The position numbers and the translations under genes were made by a program. This document shows, in pieces, positions 1 to 8,317 of a stretch of DNA of 64,000 nt (position 1 is its first letter; each line of letters begins with the position of its first letter). The DNA comes from Brucella anthropi_A (lineage in GTDB: Bacteria > Pseudomonadota > Alphaproteobacteria > Rhizobiales > Rhizobiaceae): NCBI RefSeq assembly GCF_046630315.1, contig NZ_LQBD01000011.1, positions 1 through 64,000 on the forward strand. The letters run 5' to 3'. A model generated the notes under the pieces. That model had not been told where the DNA came from, ran no database searches, and worked only from the letters and a program-made list of their open reading frames with translations.

Positions 1-120
1 GTGAAATATAATAATAATTCCCGGTTGAAGGTATGCTCATTTTATGCTCAATGATGCGAGATGGACATGATGTCCCAATATACGATTCCGAGGCCTCTTA
101 ATTTCAGAGAGAATCTATTT

Positions 121-642
121 ATGAAAACCTATCGCGCAATTGGTCTTGCATTCACGCTTGCTGCCATTTCCGGCGCGCCCGTGCTGGCGGCTCCGCTTCC
201 CGGTGGAGCAAGCACCCTTCAGGAAACCTATCAGGACTGGACCGTTTCCTGCCAGAACCAGAAGGATACCAGCGTCTGCGTCATGCGGCAGGACCAGAGC
301 AGCACGCAGACCGGCCAGCGCGTTCTGACCGCCGAATTGCGCAATATCAGCGGCGGCAAGGTCGAGGGCGTCCTGCTGATGCCGTTCGGTCTTGATCTCG
401 CCAAGGGCGCGGCGCTCAAGATCGATGACGCCGCAGGGCCCACTCTGGCTTTCTCGACCTGCCTGCCACAGGGTTGCCTGGCGCCGGTCAGTTTTGACGC
501 AAAACAGGTCGCCGCGCTTAAAGCAGGCACCAATATCAACGTCACCACGACGGCCCTGAGCCCGAGCCAGCCGGTTGCCTTCAAGGTTTCGCTGAAAGGC
601 TTCGGTGCAGCGCTTGATCGCATCACCGCGCTGACGAAGTAA
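121..642 (+). CDS. Invasion-associated locus B (IalB) family periplasmic protein
   Basis: 173 aa. The N-terminus MKTYRAIGLAFTLAAISGAP is a standard Sec signal peptide with likely cleavage after VLA, so the mature protein is periplasmic or envelope-associated. The mature part carries the family pattern: YQDWTVSCQ near the N-terminus, a Cys pair (SCQNQKDTSVC) and a second pair (STCLPQGC), probably disulphides. IalB was named for a Bartonella erythrocyte-invasion locus; its biochemical function is not established and many Rhizobiales carry several paralogues. I start at 121 because an in-frame ATG at 61 would put 20 non-hydrophobic residues before the signal peptide. A strong terminator follows immediately, so it is probably monocistronic. 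Confidence 0.85.
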   Translation: MKTYRAIGLAFTLAAISGAPVLAAPLPGGASTLQETYQDWTVSCQNQKDTSVCVMRQDQSSTQTGQRVLTAELRNISGGKVEGVLLMPFGLDLAKGAALKIDDAAGPTLAFSTCLPQGCLAPVSFDAKQVAALKAGTNINVTTTALSPSQPVAFKVSLKGFGAALDRITALTK

Positions 643-663
643 GTTTAGGACTACGATTCAATG

Positions 664-698
664 GCCATACGCCTGGACAGGCGTATGGCTTTTTCTTT
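664..698 (+). terminator. Intrinsic terminator of the IalB-family gene
   Basis: Perfect 11-bp stem GCCATACGCCT (664-674) / AGGCGTATGGC (679-689), 4-nt loop, then TTTTTCTTT. It lies 22 nt after the stop codon. Confidence 0.9.
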
Positions 699-810
699 GC
701 TCTCAAGCCGGATGCGCCATTTGAGTACATGAGCACCGGAACTTGAGACAAATTGCCATTTGCAGCCGCACAGGGCGACTTTTGGAACAGGCTCTCAAGC
801 CGGATGCGCC
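699..810. repeat. Dispersed repeat (family A) flanked by a 20-bp direct repeat
   Basis: GCTCTCAAGCCGGATGCGCC occurs at 699-718 and exactly again at 791-810; the second copy contains the stop codon and last codons of the MATE gene. Between them, 731-791 closely matches 39484-39544 (shared blocks GAGCACCGGAACTTG, ACAAATTGCCATTTGCAGCC and CTTTTGG.ACAGG). Both copies sit just beyond the stop codon of a minus-strand gene. The direct repeat could be a target-site duplication or a tandem duplication. Confidence 0.7.
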
Positions 811-2207
811 GTGATATGCGCAAGATGCCTGCGCCAGCGCAGCGTCATCAGCACCGCGACCATGGAAAGACCGGCGGCAAGACCGAGCCAGATGCCCACG
901 CCGCCGAGATCGAACCTGAAAGCCAGCAAGGCACCCAGCGGCAGCCCCACGCCCCAATAGCCGAACAGCGCCATAAACATCGGTATGCGCGTGTCGCGCA
1001 GGCCGCGCAACATGCCCGCCGCCACCGCCTGCGCCCCGTCAACGATCTGGAACAGGGCAGCAAGCGCAAGGAATGTCACGGCCAGCTGCATCACCGGCAG
1101 GTTCTGCGGATCATGCAGATCAAGAAATACCCCGATGAACACGCGCGGAATGAGGATCATCAAAAGTCCCATCACCGCCATGAAACCGACGCCCAGAAAA
1201 TAGGCGCTCCAGCCGGCATAGGCAATCGCCTTCGGATGACCAGCGCCATAGGCCCTGCCCACGCGCACGGTTGCAACCTGTCCGAAACCGAGCGGCACCA
1301 TGAAGCTCAGCGATGCGATCTGGATCGCCACCGCATGGGCCGCCATGGCCGTCGGTCCGATGCGGCCCATCATGACGACGGCGGCATAGAAGATGGAGGT
1401 TTCGAACACGAAGGTCAGCGCCATCGGGATGCCAATCCGCCACAATTCGAGCAGGCGTGGCCAGTCGGGACGCCAGAAGCGGCCGAACAGGTGATAGCGG
1501 CGGAAGCGGCGATGACGCAGCGTGATGAAGGCAAGGCCGAGGAACATCATCGTGCTTGACGCCGTGGTGGCGATGCCCGCGCCATGCAGCTCCATGCGCG
1601 GAAAGCCGAAATGGCCAAAGATCAGCGTCCAGCCTGCCAGCGCATTGAAGCCGATGGCGAGCGCCGCAATCAGCAGCGTCCACATCGGTTTTTCCATCGC
1701 GGCAAAGAAGGAGCGCAGCACGATATAGCCGAGATAAGGCAACAGCGCCCATTGCAGCGTGTGCATGAAATCCGTCGAGCGGGCGGCAATATCCGGGCGC
1801 TGGCCGAGGAAAAGGAAAATCTCCTCGCAATGCCAGAGCACGACCCAGACCGGAATCGCGATCATGATCGCCGTCCAGAAACCCTGGCGCACGGTGCGGC
1901 GCACATCGCGCACCGAATGACGGTTCTTGCCGAGCGCGATCGCAATCATCGGCATCACGGCCGAGACGAGCCCCATCGAGAAGATCATCAGCGTATGATA
2001 GAAGCTTGTCGCCAGCAGGGCGGAGGCAAGCGTGTCCGCGCCCAGACGGCCAATGAAGATGACGTCGGTTGCGGTGAGCGCTGCCTGCGACAGGTTGGTG
2101 AAGATCAGCGGCCAGCCAAGTTTCAGCGCCGCCGCCATCTCCCGGCCCCAGCGTTGCGTGGCGGTTTCATGGGGTTCCCGGAAGCCCGCATCGATTGTCC
2201 TGTCCAT
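795..2207 (-). CDS. norM: MATE family multidrug/Na+ antiporter (NorM type)
   Basis: 470 aa, about 12 hydrophobic segments in two homologous halves, matching MATE proteins in length and pattern (start of TM1: LKLGWPLIFTNLSQAALTATDVIFIGRLG). The family exports cationic drugs in exchange for Na+ or H+ at the inner membrane. I use the ATG at 2207 (MDRTIDAGF); an upstream in-frame ATG at 2255 adds 16 residues that look untranslated. The last codons lie in a 20-bp sequence duplicated downstream, so the C-terminal residues may be strain-variable. The window holds a second MATE gene (37951-39306) of a different, DinF-like subtype. The symbol follows NorM-type length and sequence; the substrate is unknown. 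Confidence 0.85.
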   Translation of the reverse strand: MDRTIDAGFREPHETATQRWGREMAAALKLGWPLIFTNLSQAALTATDVIFIGRLGADTLASALLATSFYHTLMIFSMGLVSAVMPMIAIALGKNRHSVRDVRRTVRQGFWTAIMIAIPVWVVLWHCEEIFLFLGQRPDIAARSTDFMHTLQWALLPYLGYIVLRSFFAAMEKPMWTLLIAALAIGFNALAGWTLIFGHFGFPRMELHGAGIATTASSTMMFLGLAFITLRHRRFRRYHLFGRFWRPDWPRLLELWRIGIPMALTFVFETSIFYAAVVMMGRIGPTAMAAHAVAIQIASLSFMVPLGFGQVATVRVGRAYGAGHPKAIAYAGWSAYFLGVGFMAVMGLLMILIPRVFIGVFLDLHDPQNLPVMQLAVTFLALAALFQIVDGAQAVAAGMLRGLRDTRIPMFMALFGYWGVGLPLGALLAFRFDLGGVGIWLGLAAGLSMVAVLMTLRWRRHLAHITAHPA

Positions 2208-2657
2208 AGTCCGCTCCCCGAAGCATCCGGCGCCGCAATCCACCGGATGTTCCATTGACTGAGGCCACGCCCCGAAACATCCAAGACCATGTCAATCTGA
2301 GAAGAGGCGCGGAAATACGATCATCGACCGTCCCATGCCGGCTAAGGGCGCTTATCGCCATAAAAGCGACCACGCCCCAATTTTTCGGGTTGCTCAATTT
2401 CTATCGGGAACGTTGTGTATGTTCCAGAAACTGATCCGGAGCCAAGCGGGCTGCGCATCGATTTGCACAAAATAAGAGCATCATGGATATCAGACTTGCC
2501 CGAAGAAGCAACACATCATGAAATGGATTTTTCACCTTCCGACACGGGGAGAAACGGATTTCTCATTCTGGCGTGAAACCGCAAATTTCCGTCCGATAAA
2601 TGATTGACGCCTGCGTCCTGGCCGATACGACTATGTGCATGAATTGCAGGAGGCATC
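2208..2657. other. 450-bp divergent intergenic region
   Basis: Separates the start codons of the MATE gene (minus) and the PrpA-like gene (plus) and must hold both promoters. A strong Shine-Dalgarno AGGAGG is at 2648-2653, 4 nt before the ATG of the plus-strand gene. I see no RNA gene, repeat or convincing small ORF; short ORFs here lack ribosome-binding sites. Confidence 0.5.
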
Positions 2658-3689
2658 ATGCGCAGCACCAAGGTCATCCATATCGTCGGCTGTCATGCGG
2701 AGGGGGAAGTCGGCGATGTCATCGTCGGCGGGGTTGCCCCACCTCCCGGCGAAACCGTGTGGGAACAGTCGCGCTTCATCGCCAGTGACGAGACCTTGCG
2801 CAATTTCGTGCTGAACGAGCCGCGCGGCGGCGTGTTCCGCCACGTCAACCTGCTGGTGCCGCCGAAAGACCCGCGCGCGCAGATGGGCTTCATCATCATG
2901 GAGCCTGCCGATACGCCGCCCATGTCCGGCTCGAACTCGATCTGCGTTTCGACCGTTCTGCTCGACAGTGGCATCATCCCCATGCAGGAGCCGGTGACGC
3001 GCATGGTGCTGGAAGCGCCGGGCGGGATCATCGAAGTGGAAGCCGAATGCCGCAACGGCAAGGCGGAGCGCATCAGCGTGCGCAATGTGCCGTCTTTCGC
3101 CGACCGGCTGGATGCATCGCTGGAAGTCGAGGGGCTCGGCACGATCACAGTCGATACGGCCTATGGCGGCGACAGCTTTGTCATTGTCGATGCGGCGCAG
3201 ATCGGGATGAAGATCGAGCCGTCGCAGGCGCGCGAACTGGCTGAAATCGGGGTGAAGATCACCAAAGCCGCCAATGAACAGCTTGGCTTCCGCCACCCGG
3301 AAAAAGCCTGGAACCACATTTCCTTCTGCCAGATGACCGAGCCGGTGACGCGCGAGGGTGACGTCCTGACCGGCGTGAATACCGTTGCCATCCGTCCGGC
3401 CAAGCTCGACCGCTCGCCGACCGGCACCGGCTGCTCGGCCCGCATGGCCGTGCTGCACGCCAAGGGGCAAATGCAAGTCGGTGAAAGATTTATCGGCAAG
3501 TCCGTGCTGGGCACGGAGTTTCATTGTCGGTTGGACAAGGCGCTGGAATTGGGCGGCAAACCCGCCATCAGCCCGATCATTTCCGGCCGCGCATGGGTGA
3601 CGGGAACCTCGCAGCTCATGCTCGATCCGAGCGACCCGTTTCCGTATGGCTACCGTCTCTCGGACACCTGGCCAAATATGCCTGAATAG
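2658..3689 (+). CDS. prpA: Proline racemase superfamily protein (PrpA-like), Ser/Thr active-site variant
   Basis: 343 aa, full length for the family. True proline racemases and 4-hydroxyproline 2-epimerases use two catalytic cysteines in MCGH and SPCGTG motifs. Here they read MSGSNSI (Ser90, with Ser92 at the His position) and SPTGTG (Thr255), so both catalytic cysteines are replaced. A Thr at the second site is the known signature of trans-3-hydroxy-L-proline dehydratases. Brucella PrpA has been described as a proline racemase and B-cell mitogen and I believe this is that gene, but the residues seen make racemisation by the two-thiol mechanism doubtful. Strong SD AGGAGG at 2648-2653 fixes the start. 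It stands alone. Confidence 0.8.
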   Translation: MRSTKVIHIVGCHAEGEVGDVIVGGVAPPPGETVWEQSRFIASDETLRNFVLNEPRGGVFRHVNLLVPPKDPRAQMGFIIMEPADTPPMSGSNSICVSTVLLDSGIIPMQEPVTRMVLEAPGGIIEVEAECRNGKAERISVRNVPSFADRLDASLEVEGLGTITVDTAYGGDSFVIVDAAQIGMKIEPSQARELAEIGVKITKAANEQLGFRHPEKAWNHISFCQMTEPVTREGDVLTGVNTVAIRPAKLDRSPTGTGCSARMAVLHAKGQMQVGERFIGKSVLGTEFHCRLDKALELGGKPAISPIISGRAWVTGTSQLMLDPSDPFPYGYRLSDTWPNMPE

Positions 3690-3696
3690 CCACACC

Positions 3697-3850
3697 TCAC
3701 CCTGAGGTGCGGAGCGAAGCGCAGCCTCGAAGGGCGAGGTCCAGATGGAACTGGAAACGCATCGCTGGTCTACCACCGTCATTCTTCGCTCCCTCGATCC
3801 TTCGATCCTTCGATCCTTCGAGACGGCCCTGCGGGCCTCCTCAGGATGAG
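3697..3850. repeat. Palindromic intergenic repeat with three tandem TCGATCCT octamers
   Basis: Left part contains CACCCTGAGGTGCGGAGC and CCTCGAAGGGCGAGG; right part contains CCTTCGAGACGGCCC and GGGCCTCCTCAGGATGAG, roughly its inverted complement, as in common alphaproteobacterial palindromic elements. TCGATCCT is repeated three times without interruption at 3794-3817, so copy number could vary by slippage. Confidence 0.7.
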
Positions 3851-3857
3851 GATCGAG

Positions 3858-3883
3858 AAAAACCCCGCCGGAGCGGGGGTTTT
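3858..3883. terminator. Bidirectional terminator between convergent genes
   Basis: Hairpin CCCCGC / GCGGGG (3863-3868 / 3873-3878) flanked by five A on the left and four T on the right, so it has a T-tract on either strand. It lies between the stops of the PrpA-like gene and the carboxynorspermidine dehydrogenase gene. Confidence 0.8.
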
Positions 3884-3904
3884 CGATAGCGCAAAGCTAT
3901 AAAC

Positions 3905-5146
3905 TCACGCGAAGTCCAGCGCGCGGTCGCCGTTCTCATCCTTGATGCGGGATGGCAGGCCGATCTGGTTCAGGATGTGCAGGAATGGCTTCGGGTTCAA
4001 CTCTTCCACATTGACCATCTTCTTCACGTCCCATTCGCCGGAAGCGATCAGAATCGCAGCCGCAACCGGCGGAACGCCAGCGGTGTAGGAAATACCCTGC
4101 GAACCCACTTCGTTGTAGGCATCCTTGTGGTCGGCAACGTTGTAGATGAAGACTTCCTTTTCCTTGCCGTCCTTGGTGCCCTTGACGAAATCGCCGATGC
4201 AGGTCTTGCCCGTATAGTCAGGTGCAAGCGATGCCGGATCAGGCAGAACAGCCTTGACCACCTTGAGCGGCACGACTTCCAGCCCCTCCGCGGTCTTGAC
4301 CGGCTGTTCGGACAGAAGGCCGAGATTCTTCAGTACCGTGAAGACGTTGATATAGTGATCGCCAAAGCCCATCCAGAAGCGGACATCCGCATCCGGATAG
4401 TTCTTGGACAGCGAATGCACTTCGTCATGGCCGGTCATGTAGGCCTTGCTCGGGCCCACGACCGGCAGGTCGAATGTCTGGCCGACCTCGAACATCGTGT
4501 TCGACTGCCACTGGCCATTCTGCCAGGAATAGACCGTGCCGGTGAATTCGCGGAAATTGATTTCCGGGTCGAAATTGGTCGAGAACCAGCGGCCATGCGA
4601 ACCGGCATTGATGTCAACGATGTCGATGGATTTGACTTCATCGAGATAATCGTCGGCAGCCAGACGCGCATAGGCATTGACCACGCCCGGATCGAAGCCG
4701 ATGCCGAGAATGGCGGTGATGCCCTTCTCTTCGCATTCCTTCAGGTGCTTCCATTCGTAATTGCCGTACCATGGCGGCGTCTCGCAGATCTTCTTCGGAT
4801 CTTCGTGAATGGCCGTATCCATGTAAGCCACGCCCGTATCGATACAGGCGCGAAGAACCGACATATTGAGGAAGGCCGAGCCGACATTGATGACGATCTG
4901 AACGCCCGTCTTGCGGATCAGAGCCTTGGTGGCTTCAACATCCATGGCGTCCAGCGCATGCGCTTCCAGCTTCACCTCGGTCTTGAGGCTCTTCTTTTCA
5001 TGCACGCTATCGATAATCTTGCGGCATTTCTCAACCGTGCGGGACGCAATATGGATATCGCCCAATATGTCAGAGTTTTGCGCACATTTATGTGCAACAA
5101 CCTGTGCCACGCCCCCGGCGCCGATAATGAGAACGTTCTTCTTCAT
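3905..5146 (-). CDS. Carboxynorspermidine/carboxyspermidine dehydrogenase (saccharopine dehydrogenase family)
   Basis: 413 aa. N-terminal Rossmann motif KNVLIIGAGGVAQVVAHKCA binds NADPH; the rest matches the saccharopine dehydrogenase-like fold. The family condenses a diamine (putrescine or diaminopropane) with aspartate semialdehyde and reduces the imine, giving carboxyspermidine or carboxynorspermidine. The next gene upstream on the same strand is the matching decarboxylase, which decides between this role and lysine metabolism; in alphaproteobacteria the pair usually makes spermidine without S-adenosylmethionine decarboxylase. The start is the ATG at 5146 right before the Rossmann strand; a start at 5185 would add 13 basic residues. 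The 115-nt gap to nspC suggests one operon or a close internal promoter. Confidence 0.85.
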   Translation of the reverse strand: MKKNVLIIGAGGVAQVVAHKCAQNSDILGDIHIASRTVEKCRKIIDSVHEKKSLKTEVKLEAHALDAMDVEATKALIRKTGVQIVINVGSAFLNMSVLRACIDTGVAYMDTAIHEDPKKICETPPWYGNYEWKHLKECEEKGITAILGIGFDPGVVNAYARLAADDYLDEVKSIDIVDINAGSHGRWFSTNFDPEINFREFTGTVYSWQNGQWQSNTMFEVGQTFDLPVVGPSKAYMTGHDEVHSLSKNYPDADVRFWMGFGDHYINVFTVLKNLGLLSEQPVKTAEGLEVVPLKVVKAVLPDPASLAPDYTGKTCIGDFVKGTKDGKEKEVFIYNVADHKDAYNEVGSQGISYTAGVPPVAAAILIASGEWDVKKMVNVEELNPKPFLHILNQIGLPSRIKDENGDRALDFA

Positions 5147-5261
5147 TTTCTGTCGATGCTTCCTCTTCCAGCGGTTTCCCGCCATCTGTTATACGTCCCG
5201 ACTGCCTTCCGGTCGGAACAGGTTCAGTTTCGCGTCGCGGATCAATATTGCGACACAGGGT

Positions 5262-6359
5262 TCAGGAGAGCGAACCCTCAAAATCCGCGTAATCGAATTC
5301 GCGGACAAGCTTCACCGTGCCATCCAGTTCGCGCACGGCAATGGCTGGCATTTTCACGCCATTGAACCAGTTCTTCTTGACCATCGTATAACCGGCCGCA
5401 TCTTCAAATGAGAGGCGGTCGCCGATGGAAAGCGCCTTGTCGAAGGTAAACTCGCCGAAAATATCGCCTGCAAGGCAGGATTTGCCGCAGACCATATAGC
5501 TATGCCCGCCATTGTTCGGCGCCATCTTCGCCTTTTCGCGATAGATGAGCAGATCAAGCATATGCGCTTCAATCGAACTGTCGACGATGGCAAGGTTCTT
5601 GCCGTTATAAAGCGTATCGAGAACCGTCACTTCCAGTGTCGTGGTCCTGGTGATCGAGGCTTCACCCGGCTCCAGATAGACCTGCACGCCAAACTTTTCC
5701 GAAAAAGCCTTGAGGCGCGCGCAGAAAGCATCGACGGGGTAATCGTCGCCGGTGAAATGAATCCCGCCGCCAAGGCTCACCCATTCAACACGATGGAGAA
5801 GCGCGCCGAATTTTTCCTCGATATCGGTCAGCATCCGGTCGAACAGGCCGAAATCGGCGTTTTCGCAATTGTTGTGGATCATGAAGCCGGTGATGCGGTC
5901 CATGACCTTTTCCACCTTCGCCACGTCCCATTCGCCAAGACGGCTGAACGGCCGCGCCGGATCGGCAAGATCGAAGCTTGATGACGACACGCCGGGATTG
6001 AGGCGCAAGCCGCGCTTGATGCCCGACGCCTGTTCAGCAAAGCGCTCCAGCTGGCCGATCGAATTGAAGATGATCTTGTCGGCATGGCTGATGACTTCGT
6101 CGATCTCGTTATCGGCATAGGCCACGCTATAGGCGTGGGTTTCGCCGCCAAATCTTTCATGGCCAAGACGCACTTCATTGAGCGAGGACGACGTCGTGCC
6201 GTCCATATATTCGCTCATCAGATCGAACACCGACCATGTGGCAAAGCATTTCAGCGCCAGCAGGGCCTTGGCGCCGGATTTCTCGCGCACATAGGCAACC
6301 TTTTCCATGTTGCGCTTCAGCTTGGTCTTGTCGATCAGGTAGTAAGGCGTCTGGATCAT
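5262..6359 (-). CDS. nspC: Carboxynorspermidine/carboxyspermidine decarboxylase
   Basis: 365 aa, fold-type III PLP enzyme related to diaminopimelate and ornithine decarboxylases. The N-terminal TPYYLID and ALLALKCF place the Schiff-base lysine at Lys37. Further family marks are SLGGGIHF (phosphate-binding glycine loop), EPGEA, and CGKSCLAGD near residue 300 with the catalytic cysteine. It removes the carboxyl group from the product of the neighbouring dehydrogenase to give spermidine or norspermidine in the cytoplasm. It is probably transcribed first in a two-gene unit. Confidence 0.9.
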   Translation of the reverse strand: MIQTPYYLIDKTKLKRNMEKVAYVREKSGAKALLALKCFATWSVFDLMSEYMDGTTSSSLNEVRLGHERFGGETHAYSVAYADNEIDEVISHADKIIFNSIGQLERFAEQASGIKRGLRLNPGVSSSSFDLADPARPFSRLGEWDVAKVEKVMDRITGFMIHNNCENADFGLFDRMLTDIEEKFGALLHRVEWVSLGGGIHFTGDDYPVDAFCARLKAFSEKFGVQVYLEPGEASITRTTTLEVTVLDTLYNGKNLAIVDSSIEAHMLDLLIYREKAKMAPNNGGHSYMVCGKSCLAGDIFGEFTFDKALSIGDRLSFEDAAGYTMVKKNWFNGVKMPAIAVRELDGTVKLVREFDYADFEGSLS

Positions 6360-6697
6360 GAGTGTTCCGAGTTATCTGGCCGGGTCGTCCAAAGGGGAAA
6401 TCGGGCCTCGCCAGCAAGGCTGGTTTGCCATGTTGAGGAAACACCAGGCGGTTTCCCAAATTATTCGAAGGCTTATAGGAAGCTTGTGACAGAAACACAA
6501 ATCCGCCACAGCATTATCGGGAAAAATTCCCCATAAGCTATCGCGGATGACGTCTTCACTTCCCGCCTACCTTCGGCGGATGTGCTTCATATAGAGCTTT
6601 TTGCCGGGATTTGAACCCCTTGCTTTGCGGCCTTGCACTGTCGTTCTCGTTGCACCCGCCTTTCTGGGCGCAAGCGGCGCAGCGCTGAAACTATCAG
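6360..6697. other. 338-bp intergenic region with a short hairpin
   Basis: Contains the nspC promoter region and the 3' flank of the regulator at 6698. One clear hairpin: CCGCC (6563-6567) / GGCGG (6575-6579). A T-arm-like stretch near 6605-6620 does not belong to a foldable tRNA. Nothing else recognised. Confidence 0.4.
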
Positions 6698-7360
6698 TTA
6701 AGCGGCGGGCGCAATAATGTAGGCGCAGCGCCGGGCACCGGCCAGAATATGCTCGGTGCGGTTTACCGAAACATCCGCGCCAAGCACAGCCCTGAATATC
6801 TCAAGCTCCGACCGGCAGAAACCCTGACAGGTATCTGCGGCGGCGCAAATCGGGCAATGGTTCTCGATCAGCAGCCAGGAGCCGTCTTCCTGCTTTTCCG
6901 CATCGGCCATATAGCCCTCGGCGGAGCGGATATCGGCAAGTTCCTTCACGCGTCGGTCGAGGGGCAAATCCTTCAGGCGCGTCTGATACTGGCGGCGGGT
7001 CTCCGTCTCGCGATGGGCGATCAGCGTTTCAAGCGCATCGTCGCCAAGGATGGTGCGCACCGAATGAAGCAGCTGAACGGTCAGGTCGGCATGTGTATCG
7101 GGAAAGCGCTTGTTGCCGGCTTCGGTCAGATCCCAGAAAAGCGAAGGCCTGCCGACGCCCTGGGATACGGAATGCGCGGACACAAGCCCCTCCTCCGCAA
7201 GGCGCACAAGCTGCTGGCGGACGGCTTCACCCGTGGTTCCCAGATGCTCCCCGATGGTCGCGGCGGTCTGTGCTCCCCGCATCTTGAGCGCGAGCATGAT
7301 CCGTGCCGCGGGAGAACGTACTCCCGATTCATCAGTATTTAGAATGCCATTCCTTGACAT
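6698..7360 (-). CDS. SufR-like winged-helix regulator with C-terminal cysteine cluster
   Basis: 220 aa. Residues 15-75 form a winged helix-turn-helix (MLALKMRGAQTAATIGEHLG, then TTGEAVRQQLVRLAEEGLV and the wing VSQGVGRPSLFW). The C-terminal part has Cys169, Cys172, Cys178, Cys182 and Cys212 in the pattern CPIC...C...C...C, as in SufR-type repressors that carry an Fe-S cluster; which residues bind is not visible. It is divergent from sodB across 175 bp, so control of sodB or of itself in response to iron or oxidative stress is plausible. That regulatory link is inference; family membership is fairly secure. Confidence 0.75.
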   Translation of the reverse strand: MSRNGILNTDESGVRSPAARIMLALKMRGAQTAATIGEHLGTTGEAVRQQLVRLAEEGLVSAHSVSQGVGRPSLFWDLTEAGNKRFPDTHADLTVQLLHSVRTILGDDALETLIAHRETETRRQYQTRLKDLPLDRRVKELADIRSAEGYMADAEKQEDGSWLLIENHCPICAAADTCQGFCRSELEIFRAVLGADVSVNRTEHILAGARRCAYIIAPAA

Positions 7361-7535
7361 ATGCGGTGTTTTCTATTTAAAGAAGCATTATCTTGTTAAA
7401 TAGGCGATCCGGCCCATGGAGGCAAGATAATTCTGAATTTTCAATATTCAAACCGGCTTTCCCAGCCAGAGCCCGCACCGGCAATGCCCCCAGACACTGA
7501 ACGGTGATGGCGCTCAAGCGATCAGGAGTTTTAAA

Positions 7536-8144
7536 ATGAGCTTCACCTTGCCACCGCTTCCCTTCGCAACCAACGCGCTTGAGGGCGCCGGAATGGGTAC
7601 GGAAACGCTTGAGCTGCATCATGGCAAGCACCATCAGGCCTATGTGACCGCGCTCAACGGTTTTGTTGAAAAGAACGATGCGCTCAAGGGCAAATCGCTC
7701 GAAGACATCGTTCTCTTCGCCAAGGACAAGGCCGATCTCGCGCCTGTGTTCAACAATGCCGGACAGCATTGGAACCACAATCTGTTCTGGCAGAACCTTT
7801 CGCCGAATGGCGGCCGCCTTCCGGGCGCGCTCGAAACAAAGATCGTCGAGGATTTCGGCGGTGTCGACCAGTTCAAGGAAGCCTTCAAGACCGCAGCCGT
7901 CGGCCAGTTCGGTTCGGGCTGGGCATGGCTGGTTCTGGCCGATGACGGCAAGCTGAAAGTCACCAAGACGCCCAATGGCTCCAACCCGCTCGCAACCGGC
8001 GAAGGCAAGGCGCTATTGGGACTTGATGTCTGGGAACATAGCTATTATCTCGATTTCCGTAATCGTCGGCCTGACTATGTGACGAATTTCCTCGACAAGC
8101 TGGCCAATTACGAATTCGCGGAAGCCACCCTGAAGGCAGCATGA
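7536..8144 (+). CDS. sodB: Superoxide dismutase [Fe]
   Basis: 202 aa, cytoplasmic Fe/Mn SOD family. Metal ligands by alignment: His28 (LELHHGKHH), His81 (QHWNH), Asp164 and His168 (DVWEHSYYLDF). Gln77 in NNAGQHWNH is where iron enzymes carry their second-sphere glutamine, while manganese enzymes have Gly there, so iron use is favoured; only an assay would settle it. No signal peptide. SD AGGAG lies 8 nt before the ATG. It converts superoxide to peroxide and oxygen. The SufR-like gene is divergent upstream and ferredoxin-NADP reductase follows 173 bp later. Confidence 0.93.
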   Translation: MSFTLPPLPFATNALEGAGMGTETLELHHGKHHQAYVTALNGFVEKNDALKGKSLEDIVLFAKDKADLAPVFNNAGQHWNHNLFWQNLSPNGGRLPGALETKIVEDFGGVDQFKEAFKTAAVGQFGSGWAWLVLADDGKLKVTKTPNGSNPLATGEGKALLGLDVWEHSYYLDFRNRRPDYVTNFLDKLANYEFAEATLKAA

Positions 8145-8154
8145 CGCGCTGACA

Positions 8155-8168
8155 TTGATTGCGATCAA
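8155..8168. promoter_or_regulatory. FNR/FixK-type box upstream of fpr
   Basis: Perfect dyad TTGATTGCGATCAA, matching the TTGAT-N4-ATCAA consensus of FNR/FixK/FnrN regulators. It lies 11 nt after the sodB stop and 149 nt before the fpr start. It shares its half-sites with the box upstream of hemA at 26835. Confidence 0.7.
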
Positions 8169-8317
8169 GGCGTTTTGCCTGCACCGGATGCAGTCTCCAC
8201 GGAGCTGCATTGTTGCGGGCAAAATGCAGCAATGACCGACAAAACTGAACAACCAATCCATTCCACAGGCGCCGTCCTCCCAAGCGGTGCAGGAGCAAGG
8301 CAGAGACAGTTCCGAAA

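Noticed and set aside
2631..3782. 383-codon minus-strand ORF antisense to the PrpA-like gene
   Set aside because: Composition shadow of a GC-rich gene: rich in Arg/His/Gly, no SD, no family motif, while the plus strand encodes a clear enzyme.
6600..6630. T-arm-like sequence on the minus strand (GGGGTTCAAATCCC), possible tRNA
   Set aside because: Only three T-stem pairs form and no acceptor, D or anticodon arm can be drawn around it.
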